Below are positions 26,879 through 35,013 of a stretch of 64,000 nucleotides of DNA, in pieces. The stretch lies in the NCBI GenBank assembly GCA_038148895.1, contig JBBVGQ010000001.1, one strand, 5' to 3'. Made by a program: the position numbers and the translations under genes. Positions within the stretch are counted from its first letter, which is position 1. Each line of letters begins with the position of its first letter. Below the pieces are notes generated by a model. It was not told the origin of the DNA, did no database searches, and saw only the letters and a program-made list of their open reading frames with translations. This DNA is from Tamlana sp038148895 (GTDB lineage Bacteria > Bacteroidota > Bacteroidia > Flavobacteriales > Flavobacteriaceae).

Positions 26879-27553
26879 ATGACTGAAAAAATAAAAATAT
26901 TAATGATTGATGACCACCCAATGATTATTGAAGGTTATCAAAACACACTACTTTTTACAAAAAAGGACAATCAAGAATTAAGCATTGATATAGCCAATAA
27001 TTGTGATGAGGCTGTAAAATTAATGGATTTATCCGTTAAAAATGAAAGGCCTTACAATGTATTGTTTGTAGATATAAGTTTGCCCCCTTCAAAAGATGGC
27101 TCCATGAGTTCAGGGGAAGACTTGTCTGAATATGCACGGAAGATTTTACCAAAAGCAAAGATTATTATTTTAACGATGTTCAATGAGTCGTTTAGAATTC
27201 ATAATATTATAAAAACTATTGATCCGGAAGGTTTTTTAATTAAGAGTGATTTAACTTCCAGTGAGCTTGCAAGTGCTTTTCAGGCCGTACTCAACAATCC
27301 ACCATTTTATAGCGGAACGGTTAACAGCCATATTAGAAAAACGATTACTAGTGACATTGTTATTGATGACAAAAACAGAAAAATTCTTCACCTATTGTCG
27401 CAAGGGGTAAAAACTAAAAACTTGGCTGCACATCTAGACATTTCCTTGAGTGCTATTGAAAAAAGAAAAAAGCAATTAAGGGATATTTTTGAAGTCCAAG
27501 ATGGCCAGGATGAAACCCTCCTCAATGAAGCCAGGAAAAAAGGTTTTGTGTAG
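26879..27553 (+). CDS. LuxR/NarL-family response regulator
   Basis: 224 residues. Receiver domain (1-140) with acidic DD at 11-12, phosphorylation site Asp65 (FVDISLPPS) and Lys near 122; C-terminal HTH (165-220, ILHLLSQGVKTKNLAAHLDI). Phosphorylated by the kinase encoded just before. The HTH is slightly shortened compared with NarL. A terminator follows at 27576. Confidence 0.9.
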   Translation: MTEKIKILMIDDHPMIIEGYQNTLLFTKKDNQELSIDIANNCDEAVKLMDLSVKNERPYNVLFVDISLPPSKDGSMSSGEDLSEYARKILPKAKIIILTMFNESFRIHNIIKTIDPEGFLIKSDLTSSELASAFQAVLNNPPFYSGTVNSHIRKTITSDIVIDDKNRKILHLLSQGVKTKNLAAHLDISLSAIEKRKKQLRDIFEVQDGQDETLLNEARKKGFV

Positions 27554-27575
27554 CTTTGTTATTACAAAAAAAGTT

Positions 27576-27612
27576 AAAAAATGAATTTCTTAAAGGAAAT
27601 TCATTTTTTTTT
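27576..27612 (+). terminator. Terminator of the two-component operon
   Basis: Long stem AAAAAATGAATTTC / GAAATTCATTTTTT with 6-nt loop and T run. Confidence 0.85.
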
Positions 27613-27702
27613 ATCGTTGAAATCTATTGCTATTACTAAGGTCTATATTATACCCGTAAAGTAGTTACGGGTTTTCCGCAGATCAAAAAGAATGGTTATA
27701 AA

Positions 27703-27816
27703 TATCTTTGTATTATCAACACTTTTAAAAATTAATTAATCCCTCAATTTTTTTGTTGATAATAGCAATTTACAAAGCCCTGTGGAGGTGAGAGACCCAC
27801 AGGGTTTCTTCTTTTT
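27703..27816 (+). ncRNA. Candidate small RNA with its own promoter and terminator
   Basis: A consensus -7 box TATCTTTG (27703-27710) predicts a start near 27716. The transcript would hold the arm of an 11-bp inverted repeat (TATTATCAACA 27711-27721, TGTTGATAATA 27754-27764) and end in a GC-rich terminator hairpin (27776-27804) followed by TTTCTTCTTTTT, length about 100 nt. No open frame of note inside. No clear -33 TTTG is seen. It converges on the DUF456 gene. Not assignable to a known RNA family by eye. Confidence 0.45.
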
Positions 27817-28318
27817 AGAATTGGAATATTGCTTCTCTATAATCCCAAACAATTCCTAAATAGAGACCTAAATAAATAATGGCCACAACAAATTTTATAA
27901 AGGTTGAGGTTAAAAACCCAATAAATGAACCAAACGCGGCTTTCGCGGCAGTTTTGGAGTCACTTTTGTTTATAAGTTCGCCAATGAGTGCGCCAACAAA
28001 AGGTCCAATAATTATTCCTCCCGGTATAGGAGCAATCAAACCGACGATCAACCCAATGGTGGTTCCAATCATACCGTATCTTGTGCCACCAAAGCGTTTG
28101 GTTCCAATTGCAGGGATAATATAATCGAGCATCCAAATAAATAATGCGATGGCAAGCGTTATAATTAAAAACGACTTATCCATGGGGATGGCGCCAGTAA
28201 AATGAACAACCAATAGGCCAACCCAGCTTGTTAAAGGGCCAGGAAGTACGGGCAAAAAACTGCCAATGATTCCTAGAATCATAATGAAGAGTGCAATAAT
28301 AATTAAAATAATATCCAT
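27815..28318 (-). CDS. DUF456 membrane protein
   Basis: 167 residues from ATG 28318 (the longer frame starts at TTG 28339). Five or six hydrophobic helices with glycine-rich motifs (GSFLPVLPGPLTSWVGL; GGIIIGPFVGALIGE) of the DUF456 family, inner membrane, function unknown. Divergent from blaI; the BlaI-type operators lie in the gap, and the one at 28343 is closest to this gene. Confidence 0.85.
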   Translation of the reverse strand: MDIILIIIALFIMILGIIGSFLPVLPGPLTSWVGLLVVHFTGAIPMDKSFLIITLAIALFIWMLDYIIPAIGTKRFGGTRYGMIGTTIGLIVGLIAPIPGGIIIGPFVGALIGELINKSDSKTAAKAAFGSFIGFLTSTFIKFVVAIIYLGLYLGIVWDYREAIFQF

Positions 28319-28342
28319 TGTAATGTTTAAGTAATTCAACTA

Positions 28343-28353
28343 TTTAGACTAAA
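28343..28353. promoter_or_regulatory. BlaI-type half-palindrome near the DUF456 gene
   Basis: TTTAGACTAAA, an 11-bp palindrome with TTAG/CTAA arms like the larger BlaI site at 28379. Confidence 0.4.
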
Positions 28354-28378
28354 ATTCGTATAAAATGTTACATTTTTA

Positions 28379-28412
28379 AACTAAAAAATTAGTTTAAACT
28401 AATTTTTTAGTT
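28379..28412. promoter_or_regulatory. 34-bp perfect palindrome, BlaI-type operator
   Basis: AACTAAAAAATTAGTTT followed by its exact reverse complement, abutting the -7 box TATATTTG (28412-28419) of the blaI promoter. It contains ACTA/TAGT half-sites as expected for BlaI/MecI repressors. A bound repressor would block the promoter. Confidence 0.7.
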
Positions 28413-28438
28413 ATATTTGTTGAACTAAGAATTTAGTT
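28412..28438 (+). promoter_or_regulatory. blaI -7 box and second operator
   Basis: TATATTTG (28412-28419) matches the -7 consensus. AACTAAGAATTTAGTT (28423-28438) is an imperfect copy of the operator arms and would cover the transcription start. Confidence 0.6.
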
Positions 28439-28462
28439 AAAAAGATAAAACAACAAATAAAA

Positions 28463-28822
28463 ATGATACAACTTACCAAAGCCGAAGAGGACATAATGAA
28501 AATACTATGGCAGCTTAAAAGAGCCAATGTAAAAGCAATATTAGAGCAACTTCCAGAGCCAAAACCAGCCTATAACACGGTGTCTACAATAGTTAGGATT
28601 CTTGAGAATAAAGGTGTTGTAGATTACAAAAAGGAAGGTAAGGGACATATTTACTTTCCTATATTAAAGCAGCAAGATTATAGTAATCAGTCCATTAATA
28701 AGTTGGTAGATAATTATTTTCAGGGTTCTTTTAAGAGCATGGTGTCTTTTTTTATGAAGAAAAACGACATCAGTTTAAGCGAATTGGAATCGGTTTTAAA
28801 AGATATCAATAAAACGGAGTAA
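28463..28822 (+). CDS. BlaI/MecI-family repressor
   Basis: 119 residues: winged-helix domain (1-70, AEEDIMKILWQLKRANVKAIL) and C-terminal dimerisation helix. BlaI repressors are inactivated by the protease of the adjacent M56 membrane protein. The M56 gene starts 2 bp after the stop. Strong operators upstream suggest autoregulation of the pair. In Bacteroidota such pairs are common and usually not linked to beta-lactam resistance; no beta-lactamase gene is nearby. Confidence 0.9.
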   Translation: MIQLTKAEEDIMKILWQLKRANVKAILEQLPEPKPAYNTVSTIVRILENKGVVDYKKEGKGHIYFPILKQQDYSNQSINKLVDNYFQGSFKSMVSFFMKKNDISLSELESVLKDINKTE

Positions 28823-28824
28823 CC

Positions 28825-30270
28825 ATGGTACATTATATTTTTCAAACCATAGTATTTCAGTTATTTTTTCTTTTGGTGTATGATGTATGGCTAAAAAAAG
28901 AAACCTTTTTTAATTGTAATAGGGCGTATTTGTTAACTACAATGGCAGTGTCATTTATTTTGCCATTCATCAAGATTGAGCGTTTTAAAACCGTAATGCC
29001 ACAAGAATTTATTATTTCGTTGCCCGAAGTGATTTTGGGGCAGCCAAAAGCAACCAGCACAATTGCATTACAACCTGTAAACATTGATGCTACTATGGCC
29101 GAAACGATTTCAATTTTCACATGGGAAAATCTGTTTTATCTTGGGGCAACTACAGCGTTTGTACTGTTTTCCGTAAAGCTTTTAAGGCTACTTGTCTTAA
29201 TTCGAGATAATCCAAAAACCAGATGGGGAAAATTAACCTTAATCCATGTGCTTAGAAGTACCAGTGCCTTTTCGTTTTTTAACTACATTTTCTTAGGCGA
29301 ACAACTTAATGAAGATGAAAAAGCAACCATTTTAAAACACGAAATGGTTCATGCAGGCCAAAACCATACTCTAGATTTATTGTTTTTTGAATTGCTTCGT
29401 ATTGTGCTTTGGTTCAACCCCTTTGTCTATATATACCAAAATAGAATAGTGGCGCTTCACGAGTTTATTGCGGATGCACAAGCAGTGAAACATCAAAGCA
29501 AAACTGATTATTACCAAAACCTTTTAGCCCAAGTTTTTCAAACCAAAAATATTTCAATCATCAATCCATTTTATAAACAATCATTAATCAAAAAACGAAT
29601 CGTTATGTTGCAAAAAAGAAAATCAAAACAAATTCATTTGTTAAAGTATGTCCTGTTAATTCCTTTGGTTTTTGGGATGTTGGTCTATTCATCTTGTGCC
29701 CAGGAGAAAATGAAAAGTTCAACTTATGAACCGTCTATTTCAGAACAGCTAGAATCACTAAAAAAATCTATGGATGCTAAGGGAGGTAAGCTAACGGATG
29801 AAGAAAAACAGAACTTGATAAAATTAATGGAGAATGTAGACTTCACTCAGACGAAATCGAGTCCTTGGAAAGTTTCAGTTGGAGTGAACAATTCTGAATT
29901 TAACGAAGTTGATGTGCCATTTTCAGTGATAGAACAACCTCCGGTTTTTGCTGATTGCGAAAAAATGTCAACGAAAGAAGAACAAAAAAGCTGTACAGTA
30001 AAAGAAATTTTCGATCATGTAGCTAGAAATTTCAATTCCAAAATAGGCAAAGAATACGATTTAAGTGGAAGACAGCGCATCAATGTTATTTTTAAAATTG
30101 ATAAAGAAGGTAATGTTACAGACGTTAGTGCCAAAGCGCCTGTTCCTGCTTTAGAAGAGGAAGCAATACGCGTGGTTCAAATGCTTCCAAAGTTTGAGCC
30201 AGGGGCTCATAACGGGAAGGCTGTAAACGTGCCTTTTTCCTTGCCAATAATTTTTGAAATTCCCGAATAG
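28825..30270 (+). CDS. M56 (BlaR1-like) metalloprotease with C-terminal TonB-like domain
   Basis: 481 residues. Four membrane helices (around 5-20, 30-48, 98-125, 273-292); zinc protease motif HEMVH at 172-176 with a third ligand in ALHEFIADAQ. After the last helix comes a periplasmic part: a Cys pair region (FADCE...KSC) and a TonB C-terminal-like domain (410-481). It replaces the penicillin-binding sensor of classical BlaR1, so the signal differs. It is expected to cleave the BlaI repressor in response to an envelope cue. Confidence 0.85.
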   Translation: MVHYIFQTIVFQLFFLLVYDVWLKKETFFNCNRAYLLTTMAVSFILPFIKIERFKTVMPQEFIISLPEVILGQPKATSTIALQPVNIDATMAETISIFTWENLFYLGATTAFVLFSVKLLRLLVLIRDNPKTRWGKLTLIHVLRSTSAFSFFNYIFLGEQLNEDEKATILKHEMVHAGQNHTLDLLFFELLRIVLWFNPFVYIYQNRIVALHEFIADAQAVKHQSKTDYYQNLLAQVFQTKNISIINPFYKQSLIKKRIVMLQKRKSKQIHLLKYVLLIPLVFGMLVYSSCAQEKMKSSTYEPSISEQLESLKKSMDAKGGKLTDEEKQNLIKLMENVDFTQTKSSPWKVSVGVNNSEFNEVDVPFSVIEQPPVFADCEKMSTKEEQKSCTVKEIFDHVARNFNSKIGKEYDLSGRQRINVIFKIDKEGNVTDVSAKAPVPALEEEAIRVVQMLPKFEPGAHNGKAVNVPFSLPIIFEIPE

Positions 30271-30290
30271 TTTTCAACTAATGAATGATT

Positions 30291-30319
30291 AAAAGCCGAA
30301 GTCAAACTTCGGTTTTTTT
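30291..30319 (+). terminator. Terminator of blaI-M56 operon
   Basis: Stem AAAGCCGAAGT / ACTTCGG with T7 run, 25 bp after the M56 stop. Confidence 0.8.
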
Positions 30320-30375
30320 GTTTTTGTGCAGTTACAATTCAAAAAAATTGTACTTTTCGGTTTCAGTTGTAATTT

Positions 30376-30852
30376 ATGAGGATATTTTTGGTTTGGATAT
30401 GTGTTTTAATGCTCTATTCTTGCGAGTATTTTAATGCGAAAAAAACATCTCCCGAAGCCATTTTAAACGAAGAACTGCAAACATTCAATTGGAACGATGT
30501 TGATGAATATCCTAGCTTTTCAGTATGCGAATCATCTATTTCAAAAACAGAAAAGCAAGTGTGTTTTCAGTACACATTGACCAATCACATTACCAATTAT
30601 CTAAAAAAGGAAAAGATTGTTGTAACCCAAGATATAAAAGATACGGTAATTCTTCAGTTTCAGGTATCAAAACAAGGGGATCTATCTTTATTGAAAGCTG
30701 ATATAGATTCTCTCACGAAACAGGAAATTCCAGAAATAAAAGGGTTGCTTCAAAAAAGTTTGGATTCACTGCCCAGAATTTTCCCAGCCATAAAACGCGG
30801 ACAACAAGTTACAACCGAGTTTAATTTGCCTATTATTATCAACGTAAATTAG
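30376..30852 (+). CDS. Lipoprotein related to the M56 periplasmic tail
   Basis: 158 residues; lipobox LMLYSC gives Cys16. The mature part resembles the periplasmic tail of the M56 protein next to it: SVCESSISKTEKQVC parallels ADCEKMSTKEEQKSC, followed by a helix and a TonB-C-like domain ending FNLPIIINVN (M56: FSLPIIFEIPE). This suggests duplication of that tail into a free lipoprotein. Expressed after a terminator, perhaps with its own promoter. Function unknown; it may compete for or modulate the M56 signal. Confidence 0.7.
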   Translation: MRIFLVWICVLMLYSCEYFNAKKTSPEAILNEELQTFNWNDVDEYPSFSVCESSISKTEKQVCFQYTLTNHITNYLKKEKIVVTQDIKDTVILQFQVSKQGDLSLLKADIDSLTKQEIPEIKGLLQKSLDSLPRIFPAIKRGQQVTTEFNLPIIINVN

Positions 30853-30860
30853 GGCAATTT

Positions 30861-30909
30861 TGTCAGGTTGAGTATTTCGACTTAGCTCAATATAAACTCC
30901 GTCGAAACC
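30861..30909. repeat. Dispersed flavobacterial palindromic repeat (degenerate)
   Basis: GTCAGGTTGAG...TTTCGAC...GTCGAAACC resembles the common dispersed element of Flavobacteriaceae seen also inside the glycosyltransferase gene at 32517. It lies in the gap between convergent genes. Confidence 0.5.
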
Positions 30910-30930
30910 TAAATTTGTTGAATTTCCATA

Positions 30931-31665
30931 TCAAAACTTTATAGCCAGTTTCCGCATAAGTCTTAAAATTTCGGTGTAAAGCCAAACCAGAGTTACCAAA
31001 AGTCCCCAAGTGGCAATCCATTCTTTGTATTTGGGCGATTTGTTTTTATGGCGCTCTATATAATCAAAATCCAAAAGCAATGATAGCGCGGCAAAAATCA
31101 AGGCCACAATATTAAAAATAATGGCCGGCCAAGAGATGCCCCAAATAAAGACCTTTATGCCAAAAAAGCCCAAAATCCAAGAGATAAGGTAAATTACAAA
31201 AATACTTGCGGCAACAGTGATAATAACACTTCGCAATTTTTTCGTCACTACAATAATTCGGGTTTGGTAAAGTAACAGCATAACAAAAAAAGTAACAACC
31301 GTTATGCCAATGGCCTGATAGGGTAAATCAGGAAATTGTGCCTGTGCATAAATACTAATACTACCTAGAAAAAGGCCTTTTGCAATAGCATAAAGTGGCA
31401 CCAAAATATGCGCCCAATGCTGCCGTATGGAAATGACAATGCTAATGATAATAGCGGCCAACATACCACCCATAGAATACCATTTTATATCTGCACCATC
31501 ATTATATAGCCGCCAAACACCGTACGATATAATAACCATAATCAATATGGAAAGCATCGATTTTATGAAAATACCAGTAACCGTCATTGTTTTTTGGGAT
31601 GTGTTTCTTTCGCCAAAAAAATAATTGTTAAAAGCAGGGTTGGTGGTTTTGTCGAACAGGTTCAT
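30931..31665 (-). CDS. Bax inhibitor-1/YccA-family membrane protein
   Basis: 244 residues from ATG 31665 (frame extends to 31710 but would overlap the glycosyltransferase gene). Seven transmembrane helices and an N-terminal TTNPAFNNYFF motif typical of the Bacteroidota branch. Family members act as calcium leak channels or FtsH modulators in other organisms; role here not known. It follows the glycosyltransferase gene by 17 bp. Confidence 0.85.
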   Translation of the reverse strand: MNLFDKTTNPAFNNYFFGERNTSQKTMTVTGIFIKSMLSILIMVIISYGVWRLYNDGADIKWYSMGGMLAAIIISIVISIRQHWAHILVPLYAIAKGLFLGSISIYAQAQFPDLPYQAIGITVVTFFVMLLLYQTRIIVVTKKLRSVIITVAASIFVIYLISWILGFFGIKVFIWGISWPAIIFNIVALIFAALSLLLDFDYIERHKNKSPKYKEWIATWGLLVTLVWLYTEILRLMRKLAIKF

Positions 31666-31682
31666 AGGTGTAAATCTAAAAC

Positions 31683-32822
31683 TTATTTTTTGAATGTTCT
31701 GCCCTTCCAAGTGTATTTTGAAAATAGGGAGACAAAGGCAACATAAACACTAAAAAACGGATAAATGATAAACCCAAAAATGAGGCTTCGTAAAGCTTCT
31801 TTTTGGTCAAAAAGCGAGGCCGATTTATAAATTAAATAGAAGTCGATATTGAATTTTATTATCATGATGTAAATCCATGCACGTAAAGAGAAAACCCCGA
31901 TGATTGAAAGGGTAAATCCGGCAATAACCAAAATATTCATCAGTAAAACGGTAAGCCCTGTCAATTTGCCTAACCAATTTTTGTAGGCACTGGCTTTTGC
32001 TGCCCATCGTATTCTTTGAGAGATTAACGTTTTCCAACCGGGTTGTGCATTTGTTTTAACAATGCTGTGCTCACATTTTAAATAATGAAGCCGTTTCGGG
32101 TAGGTTTTGGCTACTTTTTCAAGTAGAAAAATATCATCGCCACTGGCTATTTTGAAATTGTTATCAAAACCATTTAATGATTGGAAAATTTCTTTTTTAT
32201 AGGCAAAGTTGGCTCCATTGCACAAAAACGGTTTTTTAATACCAAAACCACCAATGGTGGCTCCTTGCAGACTTAGTATGTCCAATAGTTGGAAACGATT
32301 TAAAAATGAGTTTTCATTGATGTAAGTAACAGGAGCGGCAAGGCATAGGGCATTGGTCTTTTGAATGAATTCATCAAAACTATCCAGCCAATATTTAGGT
32401 AAAATGCAATCGGCATCGGTAGTTATAATCCAATCGTTTTTTGCTTTTTTAATGCCTGAGGTAATGGCATCCTTTTTTGGCGATTCTTTTTTTCTTTCAT
32501 TTGAAATTATTTTAATGTCACTCTGAGCGCAGTCGAAGGGTCTTTTTGCTATGAAATTTTCAATAATTTCAACTGAACTATCCTCGGAAGCATCATCAAC
32601 AAAAATAATCTCAAAATGATTTCTTGGGTAATTTAATGCTTCAACCGATTTCAATAAACGAGGCAAATTTTCAGCTTCATTTCTAAAAGGAATTATGATT
32701 GAAAATCTTGTTTTTGCAGGAACATCTTCTAAAGTGAAAGGCTGAATTTTATCAAAACCATAAATAAAACTCCCAATTAGAAATAAATAAGAAACGGTTA
32801 TGATAATGGCAACAAAAATCAT
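31683..32822 (-). CDS. Family 2 glycosyltransferase
   Basis: 379 residues. N-terminal helix, GT-A domain with FSIIIPFRNEAENL (43-56), FVDDASED (75-82), TDADC (about 134-138), a QRIRW motif (267-271) and three C-terminal helices: a processive or membrane-embedded GT2. Between the first acidic motif and the ISNER segment it carries an insertion RPFDCAQSD, encoded by a dispersed repeat (32517-32540). Its start overlaps the stop of the flippase-like gene by 4 bp (ATGA), so they are coupled. Confidence 0.88.
   Translation of the reverse strand: MIFVAIIITVSYLFLIGSFIYGFDKIQPFTLEDVPAKTRFSIIIPFRNEAENLPRLLKSVEALNYPRNHFEIIFVDDASEDSSVEIIENFIAKRPFDCAQSDIKIISNERKKESPKKDAITSGIKKAKNDWIITTDADCILPKYWLDSFDEFIQKTNALCLAAPVTYINENSFLNRFQLLDILSLQGATIGGFGIKKPFLCNGANFAYKKEIFQSLNGFDNNFKIASGDDIFLLEKVAKTYPKRLHYLKCEHSIVKTNAQPGWKTLISQRIRWAAKASAYKNWLGKLTGLTVLLMNILVIAGFTLSIIGVFSLRAWIYIMIIKFNIDFYLIYKSASLFDQKEALRSLIFGFIIYPFFSVYVAFVSLFSKYTWKGRTFKK
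32517..32540. repeat. Dispersed repeat inside the glycosyltransferase gene
   Basis: GTCACTCTGAGCGCAGTCGA then AGGG is a typical Flavobacteriaceae dispersed palindromic repeat unit. It is in frame and adds FDCAQSD to the protein, residues not expected in GT2 enzymes. Confidence 0.65.
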
Positions 32823-33793
32823 GAATATTGATGTTTTTTTGGAAGTTTGAAATTCAGCACAAAATAACTTCCAACAATACTGGGAAGCACAAAATTAAAT
32901 AACCACATGATGGTTATGATGCTCAAAATAACAACCTCATTAACTCCGGCAAGCGAAAATAGGTAAACGGCAATACTGCCTTTTATAACAACATCAAAAA
33001 TAAAAATAGAAGGAATTATAGAGGCCAATAGGTACATGGATGTTATAAAGGTCATGGCCTGTATATAACCAAAATCAACCACAAAAGTTTGCAGCAAAAA
33101 GTAAAACTGAAATGAGAAAAGACCGTAGCGTAAAAATGAAAAAAGGCCCCCTTTTAGGAGGTTTTTTTTAGGAAATTTTAATAGGAAGGATTTCAATTTT
33201 TCCAACGGAACCCCTTTTATTGTAAATCTGCTTTTCGTAAATCCAAATCCAATTAAAGCAATTATGGCGAGCGCAATAAATAATAATCTGCTAAGTTTTA
33301 AGTAATTAATTTCTGGATTGTAAGTTTTTATAAAAAAATATAAACCAGTTGCACCAAGCAAAACCGTTACGCCCATTTGCAGCATATTGCCAATAAAATT
33401 TATGAGCAGTATTTTTTTTTGCTCATCTTTTACAAAGGAAAGGGCTTTGGCACCGTATTCACCTATTCGATTTGGGGTTATTAATGATGCCGTTAATGAA
33501 CCCAAACTTTGCTGCGCTGCCGTTTTAAGACTTATTCTTTTAATTGGAGCGACCAAAGTTTGCCATTTCAAAATTTCAAAAAACCAATTAAAAATGCTTA
33601 AAATCAGCAAAAAAACGATTGATTTTAATGAAAAAACCTTGCTTTTTGAAACTAAATCAACAAAAACGGAAAGTTTAAGCTCGTGGTTATTGGTAAGTTT
33701 TTCATAAATAAAATAAAATGCACCAACCACAATGCTTAATTTGATGAGCACAAAAAAGAATTGTTTAGTTTTGTATGGAAGGCTGAACAACAT
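32819..33793 (-). CDS. UPF0104/LPG-synthase TM-domain protein (flippase-like)
   Basis: 324 residues, about eight helices, with the GEYGAKAL motif (107-114) of the AglD/MprF-type integral membrane family. Such proteins are thought to move lipids or lipid-linked sugars across the inner membrane. Coupled to the GT2 gene, so the pair may build a glycolipid or polyprenyl-linked sugar. Confidence 0.8.
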   Translation of the reverse strand: MLFSLPYKTKQFFFVLIKLSIVVGAFYFIYEKLTNNHELKLSVFVDLVSKSKVFSLKSIVFLLILSIFNWFFEILKWQTLVAPIKRISLKTAAQQSLGSLTASLITPNRIGEYGAKALSFVKDEQKKILLINFIGNMLQMGVTVLLGATGLYFFIKTYNPEINYLKLSRLLFIALAIIALIGFGFTKSRFTIKGVPLEKLKSFLLKFPKKNLLKGGLFSFLRYGLFSFQFYFLLQTFVVDFGYIQAMTFITSMYLLASIIPSIFIFDVVIKGSIAVYLFSLAGVNEVVILSIITIMWLFNFVLPSIVGSYFVLNFKLPKKHQYS

Positions 33794-33823
33794 AGTTGCT
33801 GCAAATTAAACCAATAATAGTTT

Positions 33824-34462
33824 ATGATTAAAAATTTAAATGGCTTTGCCCATAGTTGGTTGGCGATTATAATGTTTTTTTATGCTTTTTCCGCAATGGC
33901 GCAAGGCGATACAAGTACTGTGAAAGCTCAGTTCGCGTTAGGGGTAAATAGTCCCTCATCAAACGGATTTGTGAGTAACTTCGAGGCCAATTCCATAAAC
34001 TTCCCAAGTATTAATTTAGGTTTGCAATATATGTTCATGCAGAAATTAGGTGCTAAATTGGACTATGGCTTTAATCGATTTTCGAATCTAGAAAACACCC
34101 TAGAGTTTAAAGTGAATTATTCAAGAATAAACCTGCAATTGGTTTATGATGCATCAAATGTTATAAATTTTTCCAACAGGTTGGGGTTGTTTTTACATGC
34201 TGGGCCTGGTTTTTCAATCATTAAACCTTTGGGCAGTTATACCGAAAATAACACCTCATACTTAAATGGTTTGGGCGGTTTGGAAGTTCACTTTGGTGTT
34301 TCAGATAAATTAACGGTGTATCTTGACACCTCATATATTTTAGGGTTCGGAAAAGATTTTAGCCCCATTTCGGATGGTTTTGGGTCGTTTAACGGAGATA
34401 TGTTAACAGTAACCATTGGCGCATCCATTTCGCTGAGTGGTTGTTATTATTGTGGAGATTGA
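33824..34462 (+). CDS. Outer-membrane beta-barrel protein
   Basis: 212 residues with a signal peptide (ending SAMAQ near 27). OmpA-type eight-strand barrel pattern with repeated GLQYMFMQKLGAKLDYGF-like strands. Ends SLSGCYYCGD with two cysteines. Its TGA overlaps the ATG of ruvC by one base (TGATG), suggesting coupling, though the functions are unrelated. Confidence 0.75.
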   Translation: MIKNLNGFAHSWLAIIMFFYAFSAMAQGDTSTVKAQFALGVNSPSSNGFVSNFEANSINFPSINLGLQYMFMQKLGAKLDYGFNRFSNLENTLEFKVNYSRINLQLVYDASNVINFSNRLGLFLHAGPGFSIIKPLGSYTENNTSYLNGLGGLEVHFGVSDKLTVYLDTSYILGFGKDFSPISDGFGSFNGDMLTVTIGASISLSGCYYCGD

Positions 34463-35013
34463 TGAAAGAACGCATTATTTTAGGAATTGACCCCGGAACG
34501 ACCATCATGGGATTTGGACTTATAAAAGTGGTTGGAAAAACCATGCAATTCATCCAATTAAATGAGTTGGACTTAAAAAAATATGATGACCATTATTTAA
34601 AGTTGAAGTATATTTTTGAGCGGACAATAGAATTGATTGACACCCACAATCCAGACGAAATAGCCATTGAAGCTCCGTTTTATGGTAAAAATGTGCAGAG
34701 TATGCTAAAGTTGGGACGTGCACAAGGTGTGGCTATGGCCGCAGGCTTGAGTAGAGAAATACCAATTACCGAATATTTACCAAAAAAGATTAAAATGGCC
34801 ATCACCGGCAACGGTAATGCCAGTAAAGAACAGGTGGCAAAAATGCTTCAAAATGTACTTGGGTTAAAAAGCTTACCGAAAAATCTGGATGCTACAGATG
34901 GATTGGCAGCAGCGGTTTGCCATTTTTATAATTCCGGTCGTGTTGACATTGGTAAAAGTTATTCTGGGTGGAGTGCTTTTGTGAAGCAGAATGAAGATAG
35001 GGTGAAAAAATAA
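34462..35013 (+). CDS. ruvC: Crossover junction endodeoxyribonuclease RuvC
   Basis: 183 residues from ATG 34462. Catalytic Asp10 in GIDPGT, Glu in IAIEAPFYGKN (near 74), and Asp residues in NLDATDGLAAAVCH (near 150). Resolves Holliday junctions with RuvAB. The start at 34462 overlaps the previous stop; a frame start at 34441 would add seven residues. HemW overlaps its stop (TAATG). Confidence 0.95.
   Translation: MKERIILGIDPGTTIMGFGLIKVVGKTMQFIQLNELDLKKYDDHYLKLKYIFERTIELIDTHNPDEIAIEAPFYGKNVQSMLKLGRAQGVAMAAGLSREIPITEYLPKKIKMAITGNGNASKEQVAKMLQNVLGLKSLPKNLDATDGLAAAVCHFYNSGRVDIGKSYSGWSAFVKQNEDRVKK

Noticed and set aside
28463..30270. Beta-lactam resistance locus
   Set aside because: BlaI and M56 proteins are present, but the sensor domain is TonB-like, not penicillin-binding, and no beta-lactamase or PBP is nearby.
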